Shown here one piece after another: positions 26,801 to 34,912 of a stretch of DNA of 64,000 bases (positions within the stretch are counted from its first letter, which is position 1; every line of letters begins with the position of its first letter). A program made the position numbers and the translations under genes. The notes below the pieces were generated by a model. That model made no database searches, had not been told where the DNA came from, and saw only the letters and a program-made list of their open reading frames with translations. Source of the DNA: Ruminococcus gauvreauii (GTDB lineage Bacteria; Bacillota; Clostridia; Lachnospirales; Lachnospiraceae); assembly GCF_025151995.1 (NCBI RefSeq), contig NZ_CP102290.1:62001-126000 (forward strand), in the 5' to 3' direction.

Positions 26801-28267
26801 ATGATGGAACCACAGGAAACCAAGTTCTCATTTATATACAGTGAAATTAAGCAGCGCATCTTAAACGGGCAGGTCCTTCCCGGGAACCGGCTGCCATCTT
26901 CAAGGGCGCTCTGCAATCACTTTCAGGTGAGCCGATATACAATTAACCGAGTTTTTGATGTGTTGAAAGAAGAAGGAATGATCGAAATTCAGCCTCGTCT
27001 CGCTCCAACCGTCCTCGCAGGAACAGATAAACAAAAAACGGAATATATGTTGTATGATGTCCTGAGAAAAAGAGACAGCATTGTGCAGATATATCAAACA
27101 TTCGCACTGTTATTGCCGCCGCTTCTGGTTTTTGCTTCACAGGACTGTGATCTGGAAATGCTGCCCCATTATAAACAGGCTGCGAAAGTATCACGCCTGG
27201 GAATTGCGGCCGGCGGCTGGCGGCCTTCTTCCGATTTTATAAAAGAGGTACTGGAAATTGGGGGTAACCCTCTGCTTGGCAATCTCTATTCGATTTTTGA
27301 GCTTTATCACAACCTTAGTTTTTTTACAGAAAGATGTCCTCACTTTTTAGAGAACCTTCTGCAGAATTCTGTATCCGTGACGGGGATTATTATAGATATT
27401 TTAAAAGGGAACAATCCTTCTGTGAAACATCAGCAGTTCGCAGATTTAGGACAGAGATTTGCAGACACCATCACTGATACTTTAGAACATTTGGCGAATA
27501 CGACGCCCCAGTGTCCTCTCCAGGCTCCCGTTTCATTTTCCTGGAAACCGACACGAGGCAAGGATTACTTCTACTCAAGAATCATCAGCGATCTGAACCG
27601 GAAAATCGGCAGCGGGGAATATCCCCGCGGAACATTTCTTCCTTATGAGAAACAGCTGTCCGGCCAGTACGGCGTCTCTGTTTCCACAGTCAGAAAAGCA
27701 TTGGCTGAACTGGAGCAGAGAGGTCTAGTAAAAACCTTAAATGCGAAAGGAACTGTCGTTATAGAACCGGATGATTCCCGGGTGAATCAGATGCTTCCCA
27801 CTCCACGGCGTTCGCAGGAGGCATTGCAATATCTGCATGCACTACAATTGTTAGTATTAATTATTCATCCGGCAGCCTCCATTGCAGCTCCAAGGTTGTC
27901 TCCAACAGATTTAGAAAAACTGGAAGGGACATTCAGTCAGGCTGAATCCATTTATATCATAGCTATGTTTGAAGTCATTTTAAATCATGTTGATCTGAAA
28001 CCATTGCAGGTGATATTAACCGAAGCTTTTCGTCTTACCGAATGGGGACACTATATTGCTTATTACGATAACAAGAAACTGGTCATACAAAAGCTCAATA
28101 AAAAGGTCCTGGAAGCATTCCAATATCTGCGTGAAGGGAATGTGACGGCTTTTGCAGACGGCATTGCAGACTGCTATCGTTACATTTTAAAGCGCGCGAA
28201 AGAATATATGATAAAAAAATACAGGTTTTACAGAGCCGCCTATATACAGATTCCAGAAAAATACTAA
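26801..28267 (+). CDS. Transcriptional regulator with two GntR-type winged-helix domains
   Basis: 488 aa. The first winged helix is at about 8-75 (IKQRILNGQVLPGNRLPSSR, QVSRYTINRVFDVLKEEGMI) and a second at about 250-320 (LNRKIGSGEYPRGTFLPYEK, GVSVSTVRKALAELEQRGLV). Each is followed by a mainly helical region of about 150-170 residues, so the protein looks like a duplicated GntR unit. GntR regulators normally have one DNA-binding domain and dimerise; a single chain here could bind as a built-in pair. It is expressed away from the c-di-GMP operon, with 163 bp between them, so it may control that operon or only itself. The effector is unknown. Confidence 0.88.
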   Translation: MMEPQETKFSFIYSEIKQRILNGQVLPGNRLPSSRALCNHFQVSRYTINRVFDVLKEEGMIEIQPRLAPTVLAGTDKQKTEYMLYDVLRKRDSIVQIYQTFALLLPPLLVFASQDCDLEMLPHYKQAAKVSRLGIAAGGWRPSSDFIKEVLEIGGNPLLGNLYSIFELYHNLSFFTERCPHFLENLLQNSVSVTGIIIDILKGNNPSVKHQQFADLGQRFADTITDTLEHLANTTPQCPLQAPVSFSWKPTRGKDYFYSRIISDLNRKIGSGEYPRGTFLPYEKQLSGQYGVSVSTVRKALAELEQRGLVKTLNAKGTVVIEPDDSRVNQMLPTPRRSQEALQYLHALQLLVLIIHPAASIAAPRLSPTDLEKLEGTFSQAESIYIIAMFEVILNHVDLKPLQVILTEAFRLTEWGHYIAYYDNKKLVIQKLNKKVLEAFQYLREGNVTAFADGIADCYRYILKRAKEYMIKKYRFYRAAYIQIPEKY

Positions 28268-28333
28268 TTTGTATTCACAAGTCTGAAATATCAGTGCAGG
28301 GATTCTATTTTTCATTTACTGCTGCCTCTTTTT

Positions 28334-28649
28334 CTAACATTGCTCCGCTGCCCACCTCTCATAGGCAGATACACTTTCTTTTGGACGCTTCAGTCCTTCT
28401 TCCGCCTGCTCTCTCGGACAGGCAAGGTTCATGCGCAGGAACCCTTCTCCATTCCGGTACTCGTTTCCGTCAAGGAGATAAAGACCACTGTAGCTGCGGA
28501 TAAAGCGGCAAAACTCTGTTCCATTCCCCGCCGCAGGTAAATGCGGCGATGGGCGCCACAGCGGCAAATACATTTGGCTCCGCTACCTCATCTGTATTCA
28601 GCCCCCGGCTGACCTTGTGCCGAATGATGTTATCAAATTGAAATTTCAT
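28334..28649 (-). pseudogene. Remnant of a MalY/PatB-type C-S lyase (aminotransferase fold)
   Basis: The ATG at 28647-28649 has a perfect AGGAGGGG site and begins MKFQFDNIIRHKVSRGLNTD, like PatB/MalY. The reading then jumps to VFAAVAPIAAFTCGGEWN (a segment from about two thirds along the family), shifts frame, and ends with YLLDGNEYRNGEGFLRMNLACP, the family C-terminus. Only about 100 of about 390 codons remain and the PLP-lysine region is gone. It was probably a cystathionine beta-lyase-like enzyme; it cannot be functional now. Confidence 0.8.
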
Positions 28650-28660
28650 TGTGTCCCCTC

Positions 28661-29263
28661 CTATTCCTCTGCCTCAAAGGTTATTTCCACAGTTCCTCCC
28701 GACAGTGCCTTGACAAACGCCTCTTCTTCTTCGATATGACCAATACGGGTATAATTGTATGAAGTGCTGAAATCCTCGAAGAACAGAACAAGGCAGTCGG
28801 AACCAAACAGCATAATATCCCCGGCCTTAATATTTCCCACAATTTCAGAGTTGGCGGGCAGTCCCACGTCCAGATAATAGAATTTTTCATTTCCATTCAA
28901 TTCCTCCATATCAAGTGTCATAGGAAGTCGCTCCAGAAACGCATGTACCGTCTCATTATCATATAAGGACGCCTGAAATTTCTGCCCGCTTACTTCCACT
29001 GTCATTTCCTGCATCTTTTCACCTCCTGTTTCTCTGCTGTTGTCTATACCTTCATCCGTGGATGCTTTTTGTCCATCCTCGGAAATGTCCTCTGGAACTT
29101 CTGCCAAAGGATCTTCATCTTCTCCACCTGAACTTTCCACACTGCGTGTTTCTTCCTCTATTGATGGACGAACCGATTGATCTTCGTCTGCGCTGTTTCC
29201 GCAAGCAGACAGTGCTAATGCAAAAAGAAGTACCAGCAACACGCTGCAATATCTTTTTTTCAT
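28661..29263 (-). CDS. Lipoprotein with cyclophilin-like domain
   Basis: 200 aa. Signal peptide with lipobox LSAC (Cys about 21), an acidic low-complexity linker rich in Glu/Asp/Ser (25-85), and a C-terminal domain from about 88 to the end. The domain's VSGQKFQASLYDNETVHAFLERLPMTL and YLDVGLPANSEIVGNIKAGDIMLFG fit the bacterial cyclophilin-like fold family. These domains are not proven isomerases and the role is unknown. Start ATG with AAAAGGGGA. It lies between decayed genes and is itself intact. Confidence 0.82.
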   Translation of the reverse strand: MKKRYCSVLLVLLFALALSACGNSADEDQSVRPSIEEETRSVESSGGEDEDPLAEVPEDISEDGQKASTDEGIDNSRETGGEKMQEMTVEVSGQKFQASLYDNETVHAFLERLPMTLDMEELNGNEKFYYLDVGLPANSEIVGNIKAGDIMLFGSDCLVLFFEDFSTSYNYTRIGHIEEEEAFVKALSGGTVEITFEAEE

Positions 29264-29276
29264 GATAGTTCCCCTT

Positions 29277-29765
29277 TTAATTTAGAAAATTCCTAACCAG
29301 AATCACTGCTCCAAATAGAATTAATATAAGTCTAAATACCCGGTTCATAACAGGCAGGCAGTCCTTTTTTGATTTTTTCCTGAACATGGATGCTGCGCCG
29401 GTAAGAGTTCCCCACCAGATATAAGTTCCAATGAAAACACCGCAAACCAAACCGATCCCTTCTGCCAGTCCTGTCTGCCCATGAATCCCAAACCAGGAAA
29501 ATGCAAACAGGAAAGTGAGAATTGCCGCCGGGTTGGTAATTCCCACCGCAAAGGAAGAAGCAAACATCCGGATACCCATTCCCACAATCAGGCATCCCCC
29601 GGCCAGATTAACGATGTTTTGGTATTTTAGTAGAAAGTCTGATATAAGATTGAGTCCAAAGGCTCCGACACAGGCATAAAGACAGTCTGTGACAGAGGAG
29701 CCCAAACCGGTTAACAGACCGGCTTTCACACCGTAATTCAAGGTTCTCTGTGCGGTCATTGACAC
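29277..29765 (-). pseudogene. LysE/RhtB-type amino-acid exporter, 5'-truncated
   Basis: 162 codons against about 200 in the family. The sequence enters at the conserved QRTLNYGVKAGLLTGLGSSVTDCLY, which normally follows the first transmembrane helix and its PGP motif. Both are absent, as about 30-40 residues are missing. The rest (ITNPAAILTFLFAFSWFG and four further helices) is intact. The open frame starts with a GTG or ATG inside the end of the DUF3737 fragment, so the left junction looks like a deletion that joined two genes. Possibly still translated, but lacking a helix needed for transport. Confidence 0.65.
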
Positions 29766-30067
29766 ATCCCCTGCAGGCTCTCGATGGTACAGTTAATCAA
29801 GGTCAGATTCTTTGCGTTCCAGCCGAGGTATTCCCCGGATATGAAGGAATCATACACCGTTACATTCTCACTGTTCCAGAAGGCATCTTTGGAAAGCATC
29901 TTTGCATTATGGATTTCCATATTTTTCACGCCGTCAAAGGAGTAATTCCCCACCAATTCAAGATGATTCTTGGACGTTTTGCCAGAAGGAACAGTGTCTG
30001 CGGCATGGACATGTCCCAGAGGGCTTTTCAAACGATACAAATCTATCAATGTTTTAAAATAGTTCAT
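29756..30067 (-). pseudogene. Internal fragment of a DUF3737 protein fused to an unrelated N-terminus
   Basis: 103 codons from an ATG with GGAAGGGAG. Residues 1-30 match nothing I recognise. From about residue 34 (HLELVGNYSFDGVKNMEIHN through AKNLTLINCTIESLQGMC) the sequence is clearly the DUF3737 right-handed beta-helix repeat family, whose members have about 280 aa. The upstream two thirds and the C-terminal 60 residues of that family are absent. It ends within the truncated exporter gene. Confidence 0.7.
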
Positions 30068-30086
30068 CCTTTTCTCCCTTCCTTCC

Positions 30087-30920
30087 CTACTCAACAGCAA
30101 TGCTATAGCCTTGTCCGTAATTTTCTCTGTGGTAATATGTCAGTTCCTTCGTCTCTTGATTCATAACAATGCTCCACTCTGTAGATTCAAATTCACCGAA
30201 GTTATCTTTGCGCACACTGTCCAGCGCATCCCTTACGTCAGTCTCAGTCATGGTTTTCTTTTCTTCCAGCGTTTCGCTTAGAATGTCGAATCTTTCATGG
30301 GACTGGGATGTTCCAATTCCCTGTTTTTCACCTTCAGACAGATAAAAATTAGTGACAACAGGTGTTTCTGTAACACTCATCTCATTGTCTACATATTCCA
30401 CGACTACGCTGTTCCCAGCTGTATCAGAAAGAGCCAGATGGATCATTATTCCCATGGATGCATGTAAGTTGTATTGCTCCAGTAAGCTTAGCGCTTCCTC
30501 TACATTTGCAGCCTGATCAAGAAGGAGACGAATGGCTGTAGTGGTGGTAATGTCCGGCTTCCCGGTATCCTGCTCTATGGTATCGGTGTCTTCAATCATG
30601 TTGACAGATACGGCTAATCCCTCTTCGTTCATGCCGTCCAGCGGCGCATACATCCCGATGATTGCCTGTGCCGTGTCCGGAAGCCTTGAAATGTCCAGAC
30701 CTCCTGCCTGGATAAAGTCTATGTTGACTGAGGAAACAGATAATCCATCCTCCAGTTCTGTTATATCAGTATCTGGTGTGATGGTATTCTTCGCCATGTT
30801 TTCTCCCTCTGCTGTTTTTGTCTGTACTGTATTTTCAGATGTATTTGTATTTTGTGCACACCCGGTTACAATACTAAAGATCAGGGTGATCATGCATACT
30901 ATGCATAATTCCCTCTTCAT
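30087..30920 (-). CDS. Lipoprotein related to linear amide C-N hydrolases, catalytic N-terminus missing
   Basis: 277 aa from the ATG at 30918-30920 (AAAGGAGTG upstream), with lipobox VTGC (Cys about 23). From about residue 65 the sequence follows the penicillin V acylase/bile-salt-hydrolase (Ntn) fold: VSSVNIDFIQAGGLDISRLP, YAPLDGMNEEGLAVSVNMI. In this family the catalytic residue is a Cys that begins the mature enzyme, followed by a RNFDW-like stretch; neither is present between the signal and residue 65. So the protein is either inactive or reduced to a lipoprotein scaffold. The reading frame itself is uninterrupted. Confidence 0.7.
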   Translation of the reverse strand: MKRELCIVCMITLIFSIVTGCAQNTNTSENTVQTKTAEGENMAKNTITPDTDITELEDGLSVSSVNIDFIQAGGLDISRLPDTAQAIIGMYAPLDGMNEEGLAVSVNMIEDTDTIEQDTGKPDITTTTAIRLLLDQAANVEEALSLLEQYNLHASMGIMIHLALSDTAGNSVVVEYVDNEMSVTETPVVTNFYLSEGEKQGIGTSQSHERFDILSETLEEKKTMTETDVRDALDSVRKDNFGEFESTEWSIVMNQETKELTYYHRENYGQGYSIAVE

Positions 30921-31114
30921 TTCTTTTGCACTCCTTTCATCTGTTAATACTGTAAGCCCCAGGAATAACATGCGGCTAACAAAAAGATAAACAATTTCTA
31001 AACTGCTTTTATCATAACATTCATAATTTCAGATAACCAATACTTATAAATAATGTATTTGTATAGTTTTAAACAATTTATTTTTGCGTTACATTATGAA
31101 TCTACATTATGAAC

Positions 31115-31160
31115 AAAAGAGGCTGCTTAAGAGTAAGCATGACTCTTAAACAACCTCTTT
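31115..31160. terminator. Bidirectional terminator-like hairpin
   Basis: AAAAGAGGCTGCTTAAGAGT pairs with ACTCTTAAACAACCTCTTT around a seven-base loop. On the minus strand it is followed by a short U tract and lies just beyond the carboxymuconolactone decarboxylase remnant, so it would end the redox operon. Confidence 0.6.
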
Positions 31161-31192
31161 CTCTTCTTTCCTTGTACTGTTTGGCATTTCTG

Positions 31193-31303
31193 CTATTTGT
31201 CCTCTCTGACCCACACCTGCCCAAATAATACATCATCATTTAATTCAGCAAACTTTGGTGCAAAATCTCCCAGTTTATCCTTTCCCGCAGTTACCTTTTC
31301 CAT
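31193..31303 (-). pseudogene. N-terminal fragment of a carboxymuconolactone decarboxylase family protein
   Basis: 36 codons from an ATG preceded by AAGGATGA. The sequence begins MEKVTAGKDKLGDFAPKFAE and ends at VWVREDK, the opening segment of CMD/AhpD-like proteins (usually 110 aa or more). The stop follows immediately, before the CxxC-bearing core. The 75 bp between it and the alcohol dehydrogenase gene contain only a short open stretch. Confidence 0.65.
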
Positions 31304-31378
31304 CTCAATCATCCTTAACTGCTTTTTTATTCCCGCGAGCAACGAGCCAAATAGCCATGCTTGTATGGACATTTACTG

Positions 31379-32551
31379 CTACATACTTTCCTCGAAAATC
31401 TTCTTGATTTCTTCCTGTGTCAGCACCTTATATCCACCTTCCATAACAAGGGTACTCTTCACAAGTCCATCCAGCATGTCTTCTGTCGCACCAAGCTCAC
31501 GGATGTTCATCACTACCCCGATTTCTTTCATCCATGCCTCCATGGCATTTAATCCTTCTGCTGCTATTTCTTCATCCGATTTTCCTTCCGGATTTATATC
31601 CCACACATTCATGGCGAACCGTTTAAATTTTTGAAGTCCATAAGGCATGATATGGCGGTAATATGGCAGGGATACTGCAGAAAGCGTCATTCCATGGGTT
31701 GCATCTGTGTGAGCCCCCACTGCCTGGCCAAGCATGTGCACCATCCAGTCTGTGGATTTGCCCATAGCCACCAGCGTATTCAACGCCCAGGTAGCTGTCC
31801 ACATGATATTACTTCGGGCCTCATAATTTTCCGGTTCTTTGACTGCGATTCTGCTGCTGTGTATGAGTGACCGCATCAGCCCCTCCATCAGATAATCAGA
31901 GGTATTGTCATCCTCCCCGGAGAAATACTGCTCACATATATGATTCATAATATCATAAAAACCGGCAACCATCTGGTACTTCGGAAGCGAATAGGTAAAG
32001 GTTGGATTTAATATCGCAAACTTTGGAAATACCCGGTCCCCAAACACATGCCCGATCTTCAATTTACTTTCATGATTTGTGATAACTGCTCCGCCATTCA
32101 TCTCTGACCCTGTGCCAACCATTGTCAGCACACAGCCTACCGGAATGATTCCTGTATCTTTATCCACATCCTCAATCTTCAGATAGTACTTTTCCCATGG
32201 ATCTTCCTTGCAATTGACAGAAATGGAAACCGCCTTGGCATAATCACAGCATGAGCCTCCACCCACTGCCAGGATAAAGTCCACTTGATTGTCTCTTGCA
32301 ATCTGAACACCCTCATACAGTTTCTCCACCGTCGGATTTGGCATAACGCCGCCATCCTCGAAGATTTCTTTTCCATTTGCTTTTAATATAGCAGTTACTT
32401 TGTCATAGATTCCGTTTTTCTTAATGGAACCGCCGCCGTATACAAGCTGTACGTTCTTTCCGTACTTTGGAAGTTCCTCATTTAGATAATCTAAAGAATC
32501 CTCTCCAAAATATAATTTTGTAGGGTTTGAAAACACAAAATTTCCTAACAT
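31379..32551 (-). CDS. Iron-containing alcohol dehydrogenase (butanol dehydrogenase/YqhD-like)
   Basis: 390 aa, full length. Group III alcohol dehydrogenase: NAD(P)-binding GGGS near residue 40 and 98 (VYGGGSIKKNG, AVGGGSCCDYAKA), and metal site residues in the C-terminal half, with MNHICEQYF and HMLGQAVGAHTDATHGMTLS supplying the His ligands. Reduces aldehydes to alcohols with NAD(P)H, useful for redox balance in fermentation. Start ATG with AAAGGAGA. Downstream member of the redox gene set; the preceding zinc-type dehydrogenase is broken. Confidence 0.92.
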   Translation of the reverse strand: MLGNFVFSNPTKLYFGEDSLDYLNEELPKYGKNVQLVYGGGSIKKNGIYDKVTAILKANGKEIFEDGGVMPNPTVEKLYEGVQIARDNQVDFILAVGGGSCCDYAKAVSISVNCKEDPWEKYYLKIEDVDKDTGIIPVGCVLTMVGTGSEMNGGAVITNHESKLKIGHVFGDRVFPKFAILNPTFTYSLPKYQMVAGFYDIMNHICEQYFSGEDDNTSDYLMEGLMRSLIHSSRIAVKEPENYEARSNIMWTATWALNTLVAMGKSTDWMVHMLGQAVGAHTDATHGMTLSAVSLPYYRHIMPYGLQKFKRFAMNVWDINPEGKSDEEIAAEGLNAMEAWMKEIGVVMNIRELGATEDMLDGLVKSTLVMEGGYKVLTQEEIKKIFEESM

Positions 32552-32602
32552 AATATCATTCTCCTTTCTGTTAAAAATCTTTTAATTCGTTTCGTTCTTC
32601 TT

Positions 32603-33039
32603 TCAATTCATTCCTACTACAGTCTTTACCATCGGATCATCTGCCGCTCCCACTGCCTCAAATACAATATCAAATCCGCCGTCTGTAGCTTTTTTGAAAG
32701 AAGACGCCCGCTGCGAATCAGTTCCATCAAAATACTCATCAAAAATACCAATTTCCTTTGCTTTTTGAATTTTAACATCATTCACCTCTGACATAGCCAC
32801 ATAGGATGCCCCTGCCTTCTTGGACAGCTCGCCCAGCATCTGCCCAATTATGCCGCTGCCAACTACCAGAACCTTGTCATGGAGCTTGATTTCTGAACGG
32901 CGGATGGCGTGGTAGGCAACCATAAGCGGGTCTATCTAATCACGATTTCGCCGGGTTTCAGTGCCGGGATCGGCACTTCCTTAATCTCAATTTTCTGCGG
33001 TCCCGTCAATACGGCCGCTTTCATCATTCTCCGTTTCAT
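32603..33039 (-). pseudogene. Zinc-type (MDR) alcohol dehydrogenase, internally deleted and truncated
   Basis: The ATG at 33037-33039 begins MKRRMMKAAVLTGPQKIEIK, the normal N-terminus of a zinc-dependent dehydrogenase, and stops after 35 codons. The following frame resumes at about family residue 145 (MVAYHAIRRSEIKLHDKVLVVGSGIIGQ, the Rossmann GxGxxG) and continues to about residue 260 before a stop. The catalytic zinc site and the C-terminal 90 residues are gone. The neighbouring genes of the redox set remain intact. Confidence 0.8.
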
Positions 33040-33055
33040 AATCGAAATTTTCCTT

Positions 33056-33703
33056 CTATTCTTGTAAACTCTCTATCCATGTCTGCACTTCATCTTCGGA
33101 AACACCGGAGCTAAAGCGTTCTCCTGTAAGCCACTTCCCACTGCCGGCCAGCTCTTCCAGAGTCTCTGCGCTGGAGCCGATCCCGCTGCCTCCGGAAGTA
33201 CAGAACGGAATGACTGTAAGTCCGTCAAAATTGTAATGTTCCACAAAGGTACTCATGATACGCGGAGCCTGCCCATGCCAGATGGGATATCCAAGGTACA
33301 GCGTAGTAAATCCGTTCATTACAATGTCCTCACTGCCGATCTCCGGGCGTGCGGCTGGATCATCCATCTCCTGTGAGGTGCGGCTCTGATCGTTACTATA
33401 ATCCAGGTCTTCCTCAGTATATGGATTGGCAGGGACAATCTCGTAGAGTTCTCCTCCCGTAAATTCTGCAATCTGTTCCGCTGCCGCCTTCGTATTGCCG
33501 GTCGCAGAAAAATATGCAATTAATACATCTGTTCCAGCATCCGGCTCCGCGTCCATAGCAGAAGTTTCCGTACTCTGTTCTGTTCCGGAATCCTGTACAT
33601 CCGTATTGTTTTCAGCAGGTGGGCTGCCGTTACTGCAGGCAGTCAGGCCAAAACTCAAACATACTGCGATGAAAAGGCTGGTTAATTGTCTCATTTTTTT
33701 CAT
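33056..33703 (-). CDS. Flavodoxin-domain lipoprotein
   Basis: 215 aa from the ATG at 33701-33703; an upstream in-frame ATG lacks a ribosome binding site. Lipobox LTAC (Cys about 22) and a Ser/Thr/Glu linker to about 52 precede a flavodoxin fold. Its FMN phosphate loop is YFSATGNTKAAAEQI, followed by GYPIWHGQAPRIMSTFVEH and FCTSGGSGIGSS. It is probably an FMN-binding electron carrier on the outer face of the membrane. It is part of the LysR-associated redox cluster with an aldo/keto reductase 62 bp upstream. Confidence 0.88.
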   Translation of the reverse strand: MKKMRQLTSLFIAVCLSFGLTACSNGSPPAENNTDVQDSGTEQSTETSAMDAEPDAGTDVLIAYFSATGNTKAAAEQIAEFTGGELYEIVPANPYTEEDLDYSNDQSRTSQEMDDPAARPEIGSEDIVMNGFTTLYLGYPIWHGQAPRIMSTFVEHYNFDGLTVIPFCTSGGSGIGSSAETLEELAGSGKWLTGERFSSGVSEDEVQTWIESLQE

Positions 33704-33765
33704 ATTTTTTGTTTCTCCTTTTGCTCTGTCTGTATTTTTAAACATAAAGATAAACATTTTGTAGA

Positions 33766-34878
33766 CTAAATGCTGCCCATCATAGCTTTCATTTCTTCCA
33801 TGTATTTTGGAATGTCATATCCCTGTGGGCAGTGTTCTTTGCAAGAACCGCATCCCACACAGGCAGCTGGCTGCTTTTCTTGTACGACAGCTTTTAAACT
33901 ATTGAGGCGCCATGCACCACCAAGTTTTGCTTCATTGTAAGATTTAAGCAGTAAGGGAATATCCAATCCACTGGGACAATCCGGACAGCAATAACGGCAG
34001 CCTGTACATGCTACCGCCAAGGCAGAATACTGAATCCTTGCAGCCGTTTTTATTTTTTCTTGTTCTTCTCCTGTAAGGGGGACTGCTTTTTCAAAGGTAT
34101 CTATGTTATCAAATACCTGAGCTTCATCACTCATCCCACTTAAAACAACCTGTACATTTTCAAGACCCATCACCCATCTCATTGCCCAGGAAGCCAAAGA
34201 TGCATCCGGCGTTGCTGCCTTTAATTCTCTGCCTGCCTCTTCCTCAAGATTTGCAAGCAATCCACCGTGTACTGGCTCCATGACCATAACCGGTATTTGT
34301 GCCTCAGTCAGTATTTCATATAACTGTTTTGCATCTCCATAATACCAGTCATAATAATTTAACTGTATTTGTACGAAATCCCACGGATAGGCTTCTAGGA
34401 TTTCCGAAAGTTCTTCCGGACTGCCATGATAAGAAAAACCAAGATATTTGATTTTCCCTTGCTTTTTCATAGTGTCGAAATAGAAAATGCAACCACACGC
34501 TAACATGGTATCCGCAAAACTATCCTGAATCCCATGCAGAAGATAAAAATCAATATATTCCATTTGAAGCCGTTCCAACTGTTGGACAAATTGTGCACGG
34601 TAATCCGGGTTTGCCTGCAGATTAAATTTATCTGCCAAATAAAAACTATTGCGGGGGTAATCAGATAATGCCTCTCCTAAAAAAGTTTCTGAATTTCCGC
34701 CATGATAAATGTAAGCTGTATCATAATAATTGATACCAATTTTCATGCAACGGTCTATAAGTTTTTTGGCTGCTTCATACTGAATCTTGGAATCATCCTG
34801 ATCTGCTACCGGCAGCCTCATAACTCCCATGCCCAGCCTGGAAAGCATGATACCGTCTTTATATTCTTTATATTGCAT
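33766..34878 (-). CDS. Aldo/keto reductase with C-terminal 4Fe-4S ferredoxin-like domain
   Basis: 370 aa. TIM-barrel aldo/keto reductase with the catalytic pattern INYYDTAYIYHGG (Asp, Tyr) and LADKF (Lys) plus YLLHGIQD. Two cysteine clusters follow in the last 90 residues (CTGCRYCCPDCPSG and CVGCGSCKEHCPQG), as in the anaerobic Fer4_17/AKR family. Similar in architecture to the protein at 62617-63735. Likely couples carbonyl reduction to Fe-S electron transfer; substrate unknown. Confidence 0.92.
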   Translation of the reverse strand: MQYKEYKDGIMLSRLGMGVMRLPVADQDDSKIQYEAAKKLIDRCMKIGINYYDTAYIYHGGNSETFLGEALSDYPRNSFYLADKFNLQANPDYRAQFVQQLERLQMEYIDFYLLHGIQDSFADTMLACGCIFYFDTMKKQGKIKYLGFSYHGSPEELSEILEAYPWDFVQIQLNYYDWYYGDAKQLYEILTEAQIPVMVMEPVHGGLLANLEEEAGRELKAATPDASLASWAMRWVMGLENVQVVLSGMSDEAQVFDNIDTFEKAVPLTGEEQEKIKTAARIQYSALAVACTGCRYCCPDCPSGLDIPLLLKSYNEAKLGGAWRLNSLKAVVQEKQPAACVGCGSCKEHCPQGYDIPKYMEEMKAMMGSI

Positions 34879-34912
34879 TATATTTTACCCTCCTTGTTTG
34901 AGAATGAGCCTT

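Noticed and set aside
26801..28267. GntR-like protein as a fused aminotransferase regulator (MocR type)
   Set aside because: No PLP-binding aminotransferase motifs; the second half contains another winged helix instead.
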